Source: Bradyrhizobium sp. CCGUVB4N
Lineage (GTDB): Bacteria > Pseudomonadota > Alphaproteobacteria > Rhizobiales > Xanthobacteraceae
Length of the DNA stretch: 64,000 nucleotides
Assembly: GCF_024199945.1 (NCBI RefSeq)
Contig: NZ_JANADP010000001.1
Span: 8,761,001 to 8,825,000, forward strand
Reading direction: 5' to 3'
The position numbers and the translations under genes were made by a program. Of the stretch, positions 45,524-53,451 are shown piece after piece. Every line of letters begins with the position of its first letter. Within the stretch, counting starts at the first letter, position 1. The notes beneath the pieces are model-generated. The model saw only the letters and a program-made list of their open reading frames with translations. It ran no database searches and was not told the DNA's origin.

Positions 45524-45729
45524 TCAAGATCATCGCCGTGCTCTGCAGCCTCGCCTCTCCTTCGAATTGCCACGAGCAGCTCGTCACCAGCTCCGACTTT
45601 GCACAGGTCTCGGTGCAGTCATGCCTGATGGGCGCGCCGCAGCTCGCCGAATGGATGAACCAGCATCCGGCAGAGCGCCTGGCGGCCTGGCGCTGCGTGA
45701 TCGGTCAGCAGAACGGCCGCGGAATTTAG
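45520..45729 (+). CDS. Small protein of 69 residues, coupled to the 54-residue gene
   Basis: The ATG at 45520 overlaps the upstream stop. The product is MIKIIAVLCSLASPSNCHEQ followed by LVTSSDFAQVSVQSCLMGAPQL and AEWMNQHPAERLAAWRC. It has four cysteines and a short hydrophobic N-terminus that is marginal as a signal peptide. The Cys pattern suggests disulfides or metal binding if exported. Function unknown. Confidence 0.62.
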   Translation: MIKIIAVLCSLASPSNCHEQLVTSSDFAQVSVQSCLMGAPQLAEWMNQHPAERLAAWRCVIGQQNGRGI

Positions 45730-45833
45730 CGGCACCAGGCCGCCCGTTCGGGGCGGCGCGGTCCGGTTGAGCCGTGACGAGCAGGCGTCGCCAAGCTAGA
45801 GTGGCGATGCTGCTTGGCAAAGGGGGACACCGG

Positions 45834-46769
45834 ATGGAGGTCGCCAGCCTCGTTCTTCCCGTCTTCGCGATCATCGTCACCGGCTGGTTCGCCGGCGAGT
45901 TCGGCTATCTGTCCCGTTCACTCGCCGACGCGCTGGTGCATTTCGCCTACAACGTCGCGATGCCGGCGCTGCTGATCGTCACGATCGCGCAGGAGCCGGC
46001 TCGCAATCTGCTGGAATGGCGTTTCCTGCTCGCGTTCGGCGGCGGCTCGCTCATCTGCTTCGCATTGGTCTTCCTGGCGGTTCGCGCTGGCGGAAAGCAC
46101 GATCTCGCCAGCAGCACGATCCACGGCATGGCGGCGGCGATGACCAATACCGGCTTCGTGGCGCTGCCGATCCTGCATGCGATCTACGGCCAGCCCGCCG
46201 TCTTGCCGGCTGCCGTCGCGACGGTGTTCGTTGCTGCCGTGATGTTTCCGATCACGGTCATCCTGCTCGAAAGGGATGCGCGCGGACCTGCGCAGTCCGC
46301 GGGGCTAGTGAAGCAGATCCTGCTCAATCCGATGGTCCTGTCGACGCTCATTGGTCTCGTCTGGGCGATCACGGGCCTGCCGATTCCCGCAGCCGTCGCG
46401 GCCTATCTGAACATCATCGCCGCGGCACTCACGCCTTGCGCGCTGTTTGCCATCGGCCTCGGCCTGTCGGTCGAAGGCCTGAGGTCGAACCTCGGGGCAT
46501 CTTTTGCGCTCGCGGCCGTGAAGCTGGTGTTGATGCCGCTGCTCGTCTACGGACTTTGCGTGATCATCGGCCTCAATCCGCTCTACACCGTCGCCGCCGT
46601 CATCTGCGCGGCCGTGCCGACGGCGAAAACCGTCTACGTGCTGTCGCATGAACACAAGGTCGAAGAAAAACTGGTCGCAGCCACGGTCTCGGTGACGACA
46701 ATGTTGTCGGTCGCGACCCTGCTGGTTGCGCTGTATCTGCTCTCCGGCCTCGCGACCGTCACGCACTGA
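45834..46769 (+). CDS. AEC-family (auxin efflux carrier-like) transporter
   Basis: This 311-residue inner-membrane protein has about ten helices in two halves. I chose the ATG at 45834 because GGGGGA lies just upstream and the usual family start follows (MEVASLVLPVFAIIVTGWFAGEFGYLS). Family features are FAYNVAMPALLIVTIAQ, MAAAMTNTGFVALPIL and, in the second half, LNIIAAALTPCALFAIGLGLS and VICAAVPTAKTVYVLSHEH. Bacterial members carry malonate, malate or other small organic acids. No catabolic gene next to it tells the substrate. Confidence 0.88.
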   Translation: MEVASLVLPVFAIIVTGWFAGEFGYLSRSLADALVHFAYNVAMPALLIVTIAQEPARNLLEWRFLLAFGGGSLICFALVFLAVRAGGKHDLASSTIHGMAAAMTNTGFVALPILHAIYGQPAVLPAAVATVFVAAVMFPITVILLERDARGPAQSAGLVKQILLNPMVLSTLIGLVWAITGLPIPAAVAAYLNIIAAALTPCALFAIGLGLSVEGLRSNLGASFALAAVKLVLMPLLVYGLCVIIGLNPLYTVAAVICAAVPTAKTVYVLSHEHKVEEKLVAATVSVTTMLSVATLLVALYLLSGLATVTH

Positions 46770-46843
46770 ACGGGGCTTTTGACTCGTCCAATCCCCTCAT
46801 CATATGATCTTTGTCATCTCATAGAGCTTTCTGGGGGCTAGTG

Positions 46844-47350
46844 ATGGTCGACGGCAGTTCCAGCAAGCAGGCAACCGAATTCGGCGTCGTGCCCCTTGAG
46901 GTGATGGCGTCGATGCCGGGGCTCGATTTCGTCCGCGCGATCTTCGCACGGCAATTGCCGGAGCCGCCGATCATGCAGACGGTCGAGCCGTTCGACTGCA
47001 CGGCCGAGGCGGGCGTTGTGGTGATCCACAGCGTGCCGGGCCTGCGGCATTACAATCCGATCGGCTCGGTTCATGGCGGCTATGCCGCGATCCTGCTGGA
47101 TTCCGCGATGGGCCTGGCGGTGCAGAGCACGCTGCCGGCGGGCACCGGCTACACCACGCTGGAATTCAAGATCTCGTTCGTGCGCGGCATGAGCGAAGCG
47201 AGCGGCACCGTCCGCACCGAAGGCCGCGTGCTCAACGCCGGCCGCCGCGTCGCCACCGCCGAAGCGCGCATCACCGATGCGAAGGGCCGGCTGGTCGCGC
47301 ATGCGACGACGACGTGCCTGGTGTTTCCGATCGGCGGCGCGGAAGGCTGA
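46844..47350 (+). CDS. PaaI-family hot-dog thioesterase
   Basis: This 168-residue protein starts at ATG 46844, with GGGGG 7 bases upstream; a TTG 11 codons earlier is possible but less likely. The hot-dog core is visible: NPIGSVHGGYAAILLDSAMGLAVQSTLPAGTGYTTLEFKISFVRGM (about residues 65-110), followed by GRVLNAGRRVATAEARITDAKGRLVAHATTTCLVF. The HGG with the following Asp is the usual active-site arrangement. It should hydrolyse an acyl-CoA, probably small or aromatic. Confidence 0.87.
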   Translation: MVDGSSSKQATEFGVVPLEVMASMPGLDFVRAIFARQLPEPPIMQTVEPFDCTAEAGVVVIHSVPGLRHYNPIGSVHGGYAAILLDSAMGLAVQSTLPAGTGYTTLEFKISFVRGMSEASGTVRTEGRVLNAGRRVATAEARITDAKGRLVAHATTTCLVFPIGGAEG

Positions 47351-47374
47351 CGCGCGCAACGACCGCCTCGCACC

Positions 47375-47662
47375 TCACTTCGGATTGGTATTGCTCCAGG
47401 TCGGAACGGCGTTGGTCACGCCGACCGATGGCCAATTGTAGGTTCCGATCGAGGGCGCCGTCACCGTCCCGACAGACTGACCGGAGGTCCCGTAATACGT
47501 CCTCGGCTGCACCGCGGTCGCTCCGGCGCCGCCATAGCTCGGCGCCATCACGCTCGTGGTGGTATGTCGGCTCGACCTGTGCTTCTTCGCTTCCGCCGCG
47601 AACGGCGTGGCAAGCAGTCCGGTCGTGACGAGTGCGGCAATGACGAGCCTGGTCGTTGTCAT
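47375..47662 (-). CDS. Small exported protein, family X copy 2
   Basis: This 95-residue protein starts at ATG 47662 (AAGGGA 6 bases before; a start 5 codons earlier is less likely). The signal peptide is MTTTRLVIAALVTTGLLATP ending FAAEA, then a basic patch (KKHRSSRHTTT). The C-terminal half shares the motif SGQxVGTVTAPSIGT, PSVGVTNxVPTWxNTNP with the protein at 44753-45022. The two genes lie on the same strand about 2.4 kb apart with similar upstream DNA, so they are duplicates. Unknown function. Confidence 0.75.
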   Translation of the reverse strand: MTTTRLVIAALVTTGLLATPFAAEAKKHRSSRHTTTSVMAPSYGGAGATAVQPRTYYGTSGQSVGTVTAPSIGTYNWPSVGVTNAVPTWSNTNPK

Positions 47663-47788
47663 GACTGATCCCTTCATGCGCTGCGGGCTTGTTAAGCCAT
47701 GTGTTCATTCATTGAAGAATTCCCAGAGGCTTCCGTTCATAACTCCGTGTGCGCGGAGACATGCCGGAGGCGCCATGTCGCCACACGA

Positions 47789-48130
47789 TCAGCGCCGCTT
47801 GGGCCGGCACGCCGCCCGGCCGTGGCGCTCCTTCACGGTCGCGACGGAATGCATCAGCTCCTTGAAGGCGATAATCGCCTTGTCTTGTCCAAGCGCATGT
47901 CCAGGGTGCGCCTCCAGATGCTCAATGACCGCGAGCAGCGCATCCGCGACCTGGCCGATCTGCTTGCCGTAGCTCGCGACATCGGACAGCACGTCCTTCT
48001 CGACCTCGGGCGCCGAGGATTGCCCGACAGTGATGTTGACGAGACCGAACTGGCCGCCGGTAGGGCTGAAGAACGACGGGTAGATGGACTGAACGACATC
48101 TCCCGACAGGGGCAGCTTGAACACGGGCAT
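47789..48130 (-). CDS. Conserved hypothetical protein
   Basis: This 113-residue soluble protein starts at ATG 48130 (GAGGG 7 bases upstream). It begins MPVFKLPLSGDVVQSIYPSF and FSPTGGQFGLVNITVG, then two amphipathic helices (VEKDVLSDVASYGKQIGQVADALLAVIEHLE, KAIIAFKELMHSVATVKERH) and a basic tail. I do not recognise a family. The left end of an IS630-type element is inserted 41 bases upstream of the start codon, so its native promoter is probably separated from it. Confidence 0.6.
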   Translation of the reverse strand: MPVFKLPLSGDVVQSIYPSFFSPTGGQFGLVNITVGQSSAPEVEKDVLSDVASYGKQIGQVADALLAVIEHLEAHPGHALGQDKAIIAFKELMHSVATVKERHGRAACRPKRR

Positions 48131-48171
48131 AGGACATCCCTCGTTGACGCTGGACCGGCGCGGAGACACTA

Positions 48172-48196
48172 GTACCTCGTCACACTGATTATGACT
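48172..48196 (+). repeat. IS left terminal inverted repeat
   Basis: It begins GTACCTCGTCACACTGATTA and pairs with the right end with three mismatches (positions 4, 14, 20). The TA target site precedes it at 48170-48171. It contains the stop codon of the passenger gene (48189-48191). Confidence 0.9.
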
Positions 48197-48482
48197 GGTT
48201 GATTCCGAGCCAGTTCAGGATGGGCAGGTCTTTCGGAGCCACGAGGATTTGGATGCTTCGAGCGACGCCGGGTTGGCGCCGAATGAGACCATTTCGTTCG
48301 AGGGTCACGATCATCTGGTGGACCGAAGGCGGGCTGACTTGAAAGTGGCGCTGCATGTCGGTCTCGGCGGGCGGGCGTCGGAACATGTGCGCGTAGGTGT
48401 AGATGAAGGCCAGGTACTGGCCCTGCTTTTCGGTGAAGCCTTGAGGGCTGAGGCTGCGAGCGGCGCCTGATTTTCGATTCAT
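48189..48482 (-). CDS. Orphan LexA-like winged-helix DNA-binding protein inside the IS
   Basis: This protein has about 97 residues from ATG 48482; a TTG at 48509 would add nine. The segment GFTEKQGQYLAFIYTYAHMF, RRPPAETDMQRHFQVSPPSV and HQMIVTLERNGLIRRQPGVA with RSIQIL follows the LexA N-terminal winged helix closely (the T-x-x-Q start, the PP-x-x-x-x-x recognition region, the G-x-I-x-R wing). The LexA autocleavage domain is absent. It is divergent from the transposase across a 37-base gap that contains CCTCC-GACAA-GGAGG. It may repress the transposase; MarR-like is the alternative fold. Confidence 0.72.
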   Translation of the reverse strand: MNRKSGAARSLSPQGFTEKQGQYLAFIYTYAHMFRRPPAETDMQRHFQVSPPSVHQMIVTLERNGLIRRQPGVARSIQILVAPKDLPILNWLGINQS

Positions 48483-48519
48483 TTGTCGATTCGTCCGGTC
48501 CTCCGACAAGGAGGTCGCG

Positions 48520-49650
48520 ATGAATGTACGTTATCGGGTCGAATTGAGCCAAGCCGAACGCTGTGAACTCACCGCGATGTTGAGCAAGGGCAAGCGGGCT
48601 GCCCGCAAGCTCAAGCGCGCCCAGATATTGCTGGCGGCCGATGCCGGCCGCAGCGATGAAGAGATTGCCCGCGCCGTGGCGGTGGGCGGTTCCACCGTGT
48701 ACCGGACCAAACGGCGCTTCGTGGAAGGCAATCTGGAGCGGGCGCTGAGCGAGGATCCGCGTCCAGGCGCGGAGCGCAAGCTCACCGGCAAGGAGGAAGC
48801 CCTGCTGGTGGCAACGGCTTGCGCAACCCCTCCCGAGGGTCGCGCCCGCTGGACGCTGGAGCTTTTGGCCGACGCCATGGTCAGGCTCACCGACCACGAG
48901 AGCCTGTCGGGCGAGACGGTGCGCCGGCGGCTGGCCGAAAACGGCCTCAAGCCGTGGCGCAAGGATATGTGGTGCATTCCAAAGGTCGATGGCGAATATG
49001 TCGCCCGCATGGAAGACGTGCTCGACCTATATGCCGAGGCGCCTGATCCCGACCGGCCGGTGGTCTGCTTCGACGAGAGCCCGGTCCAGCTCATCGGCGA
49101 GGTTCGCGAGCCGATCCCCGCCGAGCCGGGCCAACTCGAACGTTACGATTGCGAGTATCGCCGCAACGGCACCGTCAATCTCTTCGTCTGCATCGACGTG
49201 CATCGGCCATGGCGCAAAGTCAAAGTCACAGAGCGACGGGCGGCAGAAGATTACGCCCAGTGCATGCGCGAACTCGTCGATGTTCATTATCCCGACGCCG
49301 GGTGCATCCGCGTCGTGCAGGACAATCTGTCGACCCACTCCGTAGGCTCCCTCTATGAGGCATTCGCGCCTGACGAAGCCCGGCGAATTCTGCGCCGCCT
49401 GGAGTTCCACTACACCCCAAAGCACGCCAGTTGGCTCAACATGGTCGAGATCGAGATCGGCGTGCTCCGCGGTCAGTGCCTCGACCGCAGGATCGACGAC
49501 CCAAACTGGCTCCGCCGCGAAATCGCCGCATGGGAGAAACAACGAAATGCCGCTGGCGCCCGCATCAAATGGATGTTCACGACCGAAAAAGCCCGCGCCA
49601 AAATGGGCCGCGCCTATCCCGCAACGTCCAAAGAGTCACAATCACTGTGA
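48520..49650 (+). CDS. IS630-family DDE transposase
   Basis: This 376-residue transposase starts at ATG 48520, preceded by AAGGAGG. The N-terminal helix-turn-helix region (about 20-75, RRAAR-type KRAQILLAADAGRSDEEIARAVAVGGSTVYRTKRRF) is followed by a DDE_3 catalytic core. Catalytic residues appear in place: Asp in VVCFDESPV, Asp in VVQDNLSTHS and Glu in WLNMVEIEIG. The reading frame is complete and its stop lies in the right terminal repeat. Confidence 0.93.
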   Translation: MNVRYRVELSQAERCELTAMLSKGKRAARKLKRAQILLAADAGRSDEEIARAVAVGGSTVYRTKRRFVEGNLERALSEDPRPGAERKLTGKEEALLVATACATPPEGRARWTLELLADAMVRLTDHESLSGETVRRRLAENGLKPWRKDMWCIPKVDGEYVARMEDVLDLYAEAPDPDRPVVCFDESPVQLIGEVREPIPAEPGQLERYDCEYRRNGTVNLFVCIDVHRPWRKVKVTERRAAEDYAQCMRELVDVHYPDAGCIRVVQDNLSTHSVGSLYEAFAPDEARRILRRLEFHYTPKHASWLNMVEIEIGVLRGQCLDRRIDDPNWLRREIAAWEKQRNAAGARIKWMFTTEKARAKMGRAYPATSKESQSL

Positions 49651-49658
49651 CGAGCTAC
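49634..49658 (-). repeat. IS right terminal inverted repeat
   Basis: Read inward it begins GTAGCTCGTCACAGTGATTG, and it matches the left end with three mismatches. TA follows at 49659-49660. The transposase stop codon (49648-49650) lies within it. Confidence 0.9.
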
Positions 49659-49740
49659 TAGCACAATCACGGCTGCCTTCGGATGGACCCGAATCAGCGC
49701 TAGTGCATTGGCTTCAGCCACTCTCCCGAATGCGATCAAC

Positions 49741-50061
49741 ATGACCGGCCCCGAACTGAAGCAACTCCGCGCCGACCTCTCCGACGCCATCGAACGCAAG
49801 CTCACCGCCGCCGACATGGCGAAACTGTGCGCCTTGCCGGAGAAGGGCGGCGCCGACACGATCCGGCGCTGGGAAGTGAGCGGGCCGACGCCGGCCGCGA
49901 CCAAGGTGCTCCGCGTGCTCGCGATGGCGAGCGAGCGCTATCCGATCCTGGAGAAGTTCGACATCTTCGATCGCCACGACGTGCGCGTGGAAGATCGGCC
50001 GGCGAAGCGCGCGGCCTTCCGCGCGCAGATGCGCGATGAGGTGCTGCGGCGTCTTGGTTAA
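49741..50061 (+). CDS. Small helix-turn-helix (XRE-like) protein
   Basis: This 106-residue protein starts at ATG 49741 (a TTG at 49708 is less likely; neither has a good ribosome site). MTGPELKQLRADLSDAIERKLTAADMAKLCAL with GGADTIRRWEVSGPTPAATKVLRVLAMAS has the helix pattern of XRE-type HTH proteins: a first helix LKQLRADL, a turn at ADMAKLC and a recognition helix around ADTIRRWE. The C-terminus is basic. The IS element ends 82 bases upstream and may have moved or cut its promoter. Confidence 0.68.
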   Translation: MTGPELKQLRADLSDAIERKLTAADMAKLCALPEKGGADTIRRWEVSGPTPAATKVLRVLAMASERYPILEKFDIFDRHDVRVEDRPAKRAAFRAQMRDEVLRRLG

Positions 50062-50150
50062 CGAGACGCGCGCGGAGGTTACCGCAACTCGCGCGAATTA
50101 AGCCTTCCTTCACCACTTCTTAAGCCGGCATTAATCACGAAAATCATTTA

Positions 50151-50175
50151 GCGCCCAATAAGTTAGGTTGGGCGC
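50151..50175. promoter_or_regulatory. Inverted repeat upstream of the porin-like gene
   Basis: GCGCCCAA (50151-50158) and TTGGGCGC (50168-50175) are perfect complements around a 9-base spacer, 110 bases before the ATG at 50285. It is a candidate operator or leader hairpin. Confidence 0.45.
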
Positions 50176-50284
50176 CGCTGTGCCATGCATGTGACAGCAT
50201 TTTCGTCAAAAGGAAGCTATCTGCAAAACCAACGCGGCGCGGACAGCGCGCCTGCTGGGGACCTGAGTGTTGGAGTTCAAGACG

Positions 50285-51007
50285 ATGAAGAAGATTCTGT
50301 TTGCGACCGTTGCGCTGCTCGCATTGAGCGCGGCTGCGCCGGCCCTCGGTGCCGATCTCGGCGCCCGCCCCTATTACAACAAGGCGCCGGCCTATGCTGC
50401 GCCGATCTACAACTGGACCGGCTTCTATATCGGCGCGCATCTCGGCGGCGCGTTCTCGAGCGACAACAATTTCAACGGCCTCTCCACCGGCAACAACGGC
50501 AACGGCCGTTTCCTCGGTGGTCTGCAGGCTGGCGCAGACTGGCAGTTCAACCCGAACTTCGTGGTCGGTGCTGAAGCCCAGTACTCCTGGCTCTCCGGCA
50601 GCGTCGGCGCGGTGTTCCCGGGCGGCGTGGCCTACACCAACGACCAGCGCGGCCTCGGTTCGATCACCGGTCGCGTCGGCTACACCTGGGGCCCCGGCCT
50701 GCTCTACGTGAAGGGCGGCTACGCCTATTCCGACAACAACGAGAAGGTGACGGTGGGCGGCGTGCCGACCGGCTTCATCATCTCCGGCGATCACCGCAAC
50801 GGCTACACCGTCGGCGCCGGCCTCGAATACATGTTCGCGCCGAACTGGTCGGCCAAGGCCGAGTACCAGTACTACAATTTCGGCGACGCGCATTTCACCG
50901 CGGGTCCGCTGGTCGGCACCGGCAACTTCACCACCGACGACCACACCTTCAAGGCGGGCGTCAACTATCGCTTCAACTGGGCGAGCCCGATGGTCGCGCG
51001 CTACTGA
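50285..51007 (+). CDS. Outer-membrane beta-barrel protein, Omp25/RopB-like
   Basis: This 240-residue protein starts at ATG 50285 with GGAG upstream. A signal peptide (MKKILFATVALLALSAAAPALG) leads to ADLGARPYYNKAPAYAAPIYNWTGFYIGAHLGGAF, the usual opening of rhizobial Omp25-like eight-stranded barrels. It ends in alternating strands and a terminal aromatic (FKAGVNYRFNWASPMVARY). It should be an abundant outer-membrane protein. A strong terminator follows, so it is a single-gene unit. Confidence 0.92.
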   Translation: MKKILFATVALLALSAAAPALGADLGARPYYNKAPAYAAPIYNWTGFYIGAHLGGAFSSDNNFNGLSTGNNGNGRFLGGLQAGADWQFNPNFVVGAEAQYSWLSGSVGAVFPGGVAYTNDQRGLGSITGRVGYTWGPGLLYVKGGYAYSDNNEKVTVGGVPTGFIISGDHRNGYTVGAGLEYMFAPNWSAKAEYQYYNFGDAHFTAGPLVGTGNFTTDDHTFKAGVNYRFNWASPMVARY

Positions 51008-51034
51008 TCGCGCCTGACACGATCCTTTCGCATC

Positions 51035-51067
51035 AAGGGCCGGCAGCACTGCCGGCCCTTTCTTTTT
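51035..51067 (+). terminator. Rho-independent terminator after the porin-like gene
   Basis: AAGGGCCGGCAG (51035-51046) and CTGCCGGCCCTT (51049-51060) are perfectly complementary, followed by TTCTTTTT. This is the clearest intrinsic terminator in the window. Confidence 0.92.
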
Positions 51068-51173
51068 CGCTCTGCGGAACTAGCCAACCAATTGTGCAAC
51101 TTGCGATTTTTTAACCCGCACCAAGGATACTCCGCGGCGAAAATATAAGAGTAAGGGCGTGGGGGAATTTTCG

Positions 51174-53315
51174 ATGGCGATCCGTCTCAGCGTTGGCCGT
51201 TTCAAACCTCGTTTCAAAATGCCGAAATGGGGCCTGCGCGGCAGCCTGTTTGCGGCATTCGCCGTGATCGCGGGCATGGGCCTGCTGATCGCAGCGGGCG
51301 CCGGCTTCGTGTTCAACCATCTCGGCTCGACCATGATGGATCTCAGCGGCCGCGACATCCCGCGCCTCTCCGCCAGCCTTCAACTCGCCTCGCAGAGCGC
51401 GACACTGGCAGCGCAAGGACCCGGCCTGCTCGCCTCGCCCTCCGACGAGGCGCTGGCCGAGCGCACCAAGAAGGTTCAGGAAATCCAGCAACAGGCCATG
51501 GCCAAGGTCGGCGAGATCATCGAGCTCGGCGCCGACAAGCAAGTCGCCAGCGCGCTCGGCGAAACCGTCAAGAGCATCGATGAAGCCACCAAGAGCCTGG
51601 TGTCGGCGGCGAAGGAGCGCCTCGACACGATTGCGCTACATGACAAGCAATACGACGCGCTGCGGAAGGCGCAGCTCGCCTTCGTCGGCGCAGCCAACCC
51701 CGCAATGCTGGATACCCAGACGCGGCTGAGCGCAATCCTGGCATCGACGAACGTGTCGGCAGACGATGCCATGGAGGCCGTCCGCTCCGTTGGTCAGATC
51801 AGCACGGTGCTTGCCAACGGAAATCTGATGGCCGCTGACATGATGGCCGCGTTGTCCGCGAACTCCAGCGACACGCTGGAGACGATCGAGCACGAATTCA
51901 AGGCGGTCCGCGACCGCGTCAAGTGGAACCTGGAGGACCTGCCCGACAATCCCGCAACCACTGCGGTGAAGGTCGCAATGCAGAAACTGCAGACGTTCGG
52001 CGAAGGCAAGACGGGCGTGTTCAAGCTCCGTCAGAAGGAGCTCGACTCCATCGACTACGGCCAGACCATCCTGGACGAGACCCGCAAGCTCAATGTCGGC
52101 CTCGGCATCAGCGTGCAGGCGCTCGTCGACGGCGTGCAGAAGGAGACCAATGCGTCGACCTTCCAGGCGCGCCAGGAGATCTCGCTCGCCACGACCGCAA
52201 TGCTGGCGCTCGGCGGGCTCACTCTGATCGGCTCGGCGCTGTTCGTCTGGCTCTATGTCGGCCGCAACATCCTGCGCCGCATCCGTGAGCTCCAGCGCGC
52301 CATGCAGCTGCTCTCGGCCGGCGACCTCGACACCGAGATCGTCCGTTCCCGGCAGAACGACGAGATCGGCGCGATGAAGGAAGCGCTGACGGTGTTCCGC
52401 GACAGCATGATCGAAGCCCGGGCGCTTGCGAGCGATCAGGACAAGGATCGTGTCGTCAAGGCGGAGCGTGCCGCACATATGGAGGCGAAGATCGCGGAGT
52501 TCGAGGGCACGGTGCGCAGCGCGCTCGACAATCTCGCGCAATCGGCCAATTCGATGCAGACGACGGCGCAAAGCATGTCGACCACCGCGGATCAGTCCAA
52601 CGCGCTGGTGAACGCGGTCGCTTCCGCCGCCGAGGAAACCTCGGTCAACGTGCAGACGGTATCGTCGGGCACCGAGCAGCTGTCCTCCTCGATCGAGGAG
52701 ATCAGCAAGCAGGTCGTCACCTCGGCCGCGATCGCCAAGAAGGCGGTGGATGAGGCCGGCGCCACCGACACCACGGTGCAGAGCCTTGCCGACAGTGCGA
52801 GCCGCATCAGCGTCGTGGTCGACCTGATCCAGACGATTGCGTCGCAGACCAATCTGCTCGCGCTCAACGCCACCATCGAGGCGGCGCGCGCGGGCGAGGC
52901 CGGCCGCGGCTTTGCGGTGGTTGCCTCCGAGGTGAAGAGCCTCGCCAGCCAGACCGCGAAGGCGACGGAGGAGATCCGCACCCAGATCGCCAGCATGCAG
53001 CAGGTCACGACCTCGGCTGTCGGCGCGATCCAGGGCATCGGCCGGATCATCGGCGAGATCAACGACGTCACCACGACCATCGCGGCTGCGGTCGAGGAAC
53101 AGGGTGCAGCGACCCGCGAGATCGCCCGCAACATCCAGCATGCGGCCGGCGGCACCAGCGAGGTCTCCAGCAATATCGTCGGCGTCTCCACGGCTTCGGC
53201 CGAGGCCGGCGCCGCAGCAACCGAGGTGCTGAGCGCATCGGACGCCCTCCGCCGCGAAGCCGATATGCTGCGCGGAGAGATCGACGCGTTCCTCAACAAC
53301 ATGCGGGCGGCGTAA
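51174..53315 (+). CDS. Methyl-accepting chemotaxis protein
   Basis: This 713-residue chemoreceptor starts at ATG 51174 (GGGGG upstream; a GTG five codons earlier is also in frame). The first membrane helix lies at about 24-47 (FAAFAVIAGMGLLIAAGAGFVF). A long all-helical periplasmic sensor follows to about 335, then a second membrane helix (TTAMLALGGLTLIGSALFVWLYV), a HAMP domain (about 360-412) and the signalling hairpin (about 455-700). The conserved tip reads VVDLIQTIASQTNLLALNATIEAARAGEAGRGFAVVASEVKSLA. There is no C-terminal CheR-binding pentapeptide. No che genes are nearby. Confidence 0.94.
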   Translation: MAIRLSVGRFKPRFKMPKWGLRGSLFAAFAVIAGMGLLIAAGAGFVFNHLGSTMMDLSGRDIPRLSASLQLASQSATLAAQGPGLLASPSDEALAERTKKVQEIQQQAMAKVGEIIELGADKQVASALGETVKSIDEATKSLVSAAKERLDTIALHDKQYDALRKAQLAFVGAANPAMLDTQTRLSAILASTNVSADDAMEAVRSVGQISTVLANGNLMAADMMAALSANSSDTLETIEHEFKAVRDRVKWNLEDLPDNPATTAVKVAMQKLQTFGEGKTGVFKLRQKELDSIDYGQTILDETRKLNVGLGISVQALVDGVQKETNASTFQARQEISLATTAMLALGGLTLIGSALFVWLYVGRNILRRIRELQRAMQLLSAGDLDTEIVRSRQNDEIGAMKEALTVFRDSMIEARALASDQDKDRVVKAERAAHMEAKIAEFEGTVRSALDNLAQSANSMQTTAQSMSTTADQSNALVNAVASAAEETSVNVQTVSSGTEQLSSSIEEISKQVVTSAAIAKKAVDEAGATDTTVQSLADSASRISVVVDLIQTIASQTNLLALNATIEAARAGEAGRGFAVVASEVKSLASQTAKATEEIRTQIASMQQVTTSAVGAIQGIGRIIGEINDVTTTIAAAVEEQGAATREIARNIQHAAGGTSEVSSNIVGVSTASAEAGAAATEVLSASDALRREADMLRGEIDAFLNNMRAA

Positions 53316-53330
53316 GGACGCCGCCCCGTG

Positions 53331-53359
53331 GCCCGGATTTCGCTGCGCTCTATCCGGGC
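53331..53359. repeat. Short palindromic repeat after the chemoreceptor gene
   Basis: GCCCGGAT (53331-53338) and ATCCGGGC (53352-53359) are perfect complements around TTCGCTGCGCTCT. It lies 16 bases after the stop and could act as a 3' hairpin; the loop is itself partly palindromic. Confidence 0.65.
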
Positions 53360-53451
53360 TACGGAATACGGCCGGTATGACGGCCATGCGACGGCCGCTG
53401 CGCGTTCTTTTTCGGCTGGCGCGGCGCCCCCGGCGGGTTTAAGCCGGTAGC

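Larger units (their letters stand above)
48172..49658. mobile_element. Complete IS630-family insertion sequence with LexA-like passenger gene
   Basis: The 1487-base element is bounded by 25-base inverted repeats (48172-48196 and 49634-49658, three mismatches) and flanked on both sides by TA, the target duplication of IS630-type elements. It carries an intact DDE transposase on the plus strand and a divergent small DNA-binding protein on the minus strand. The stop codon of each gene lies inside a terminal repeat. There is no sign of decay, so the element may be recent or still active. Confidence 0.9.
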
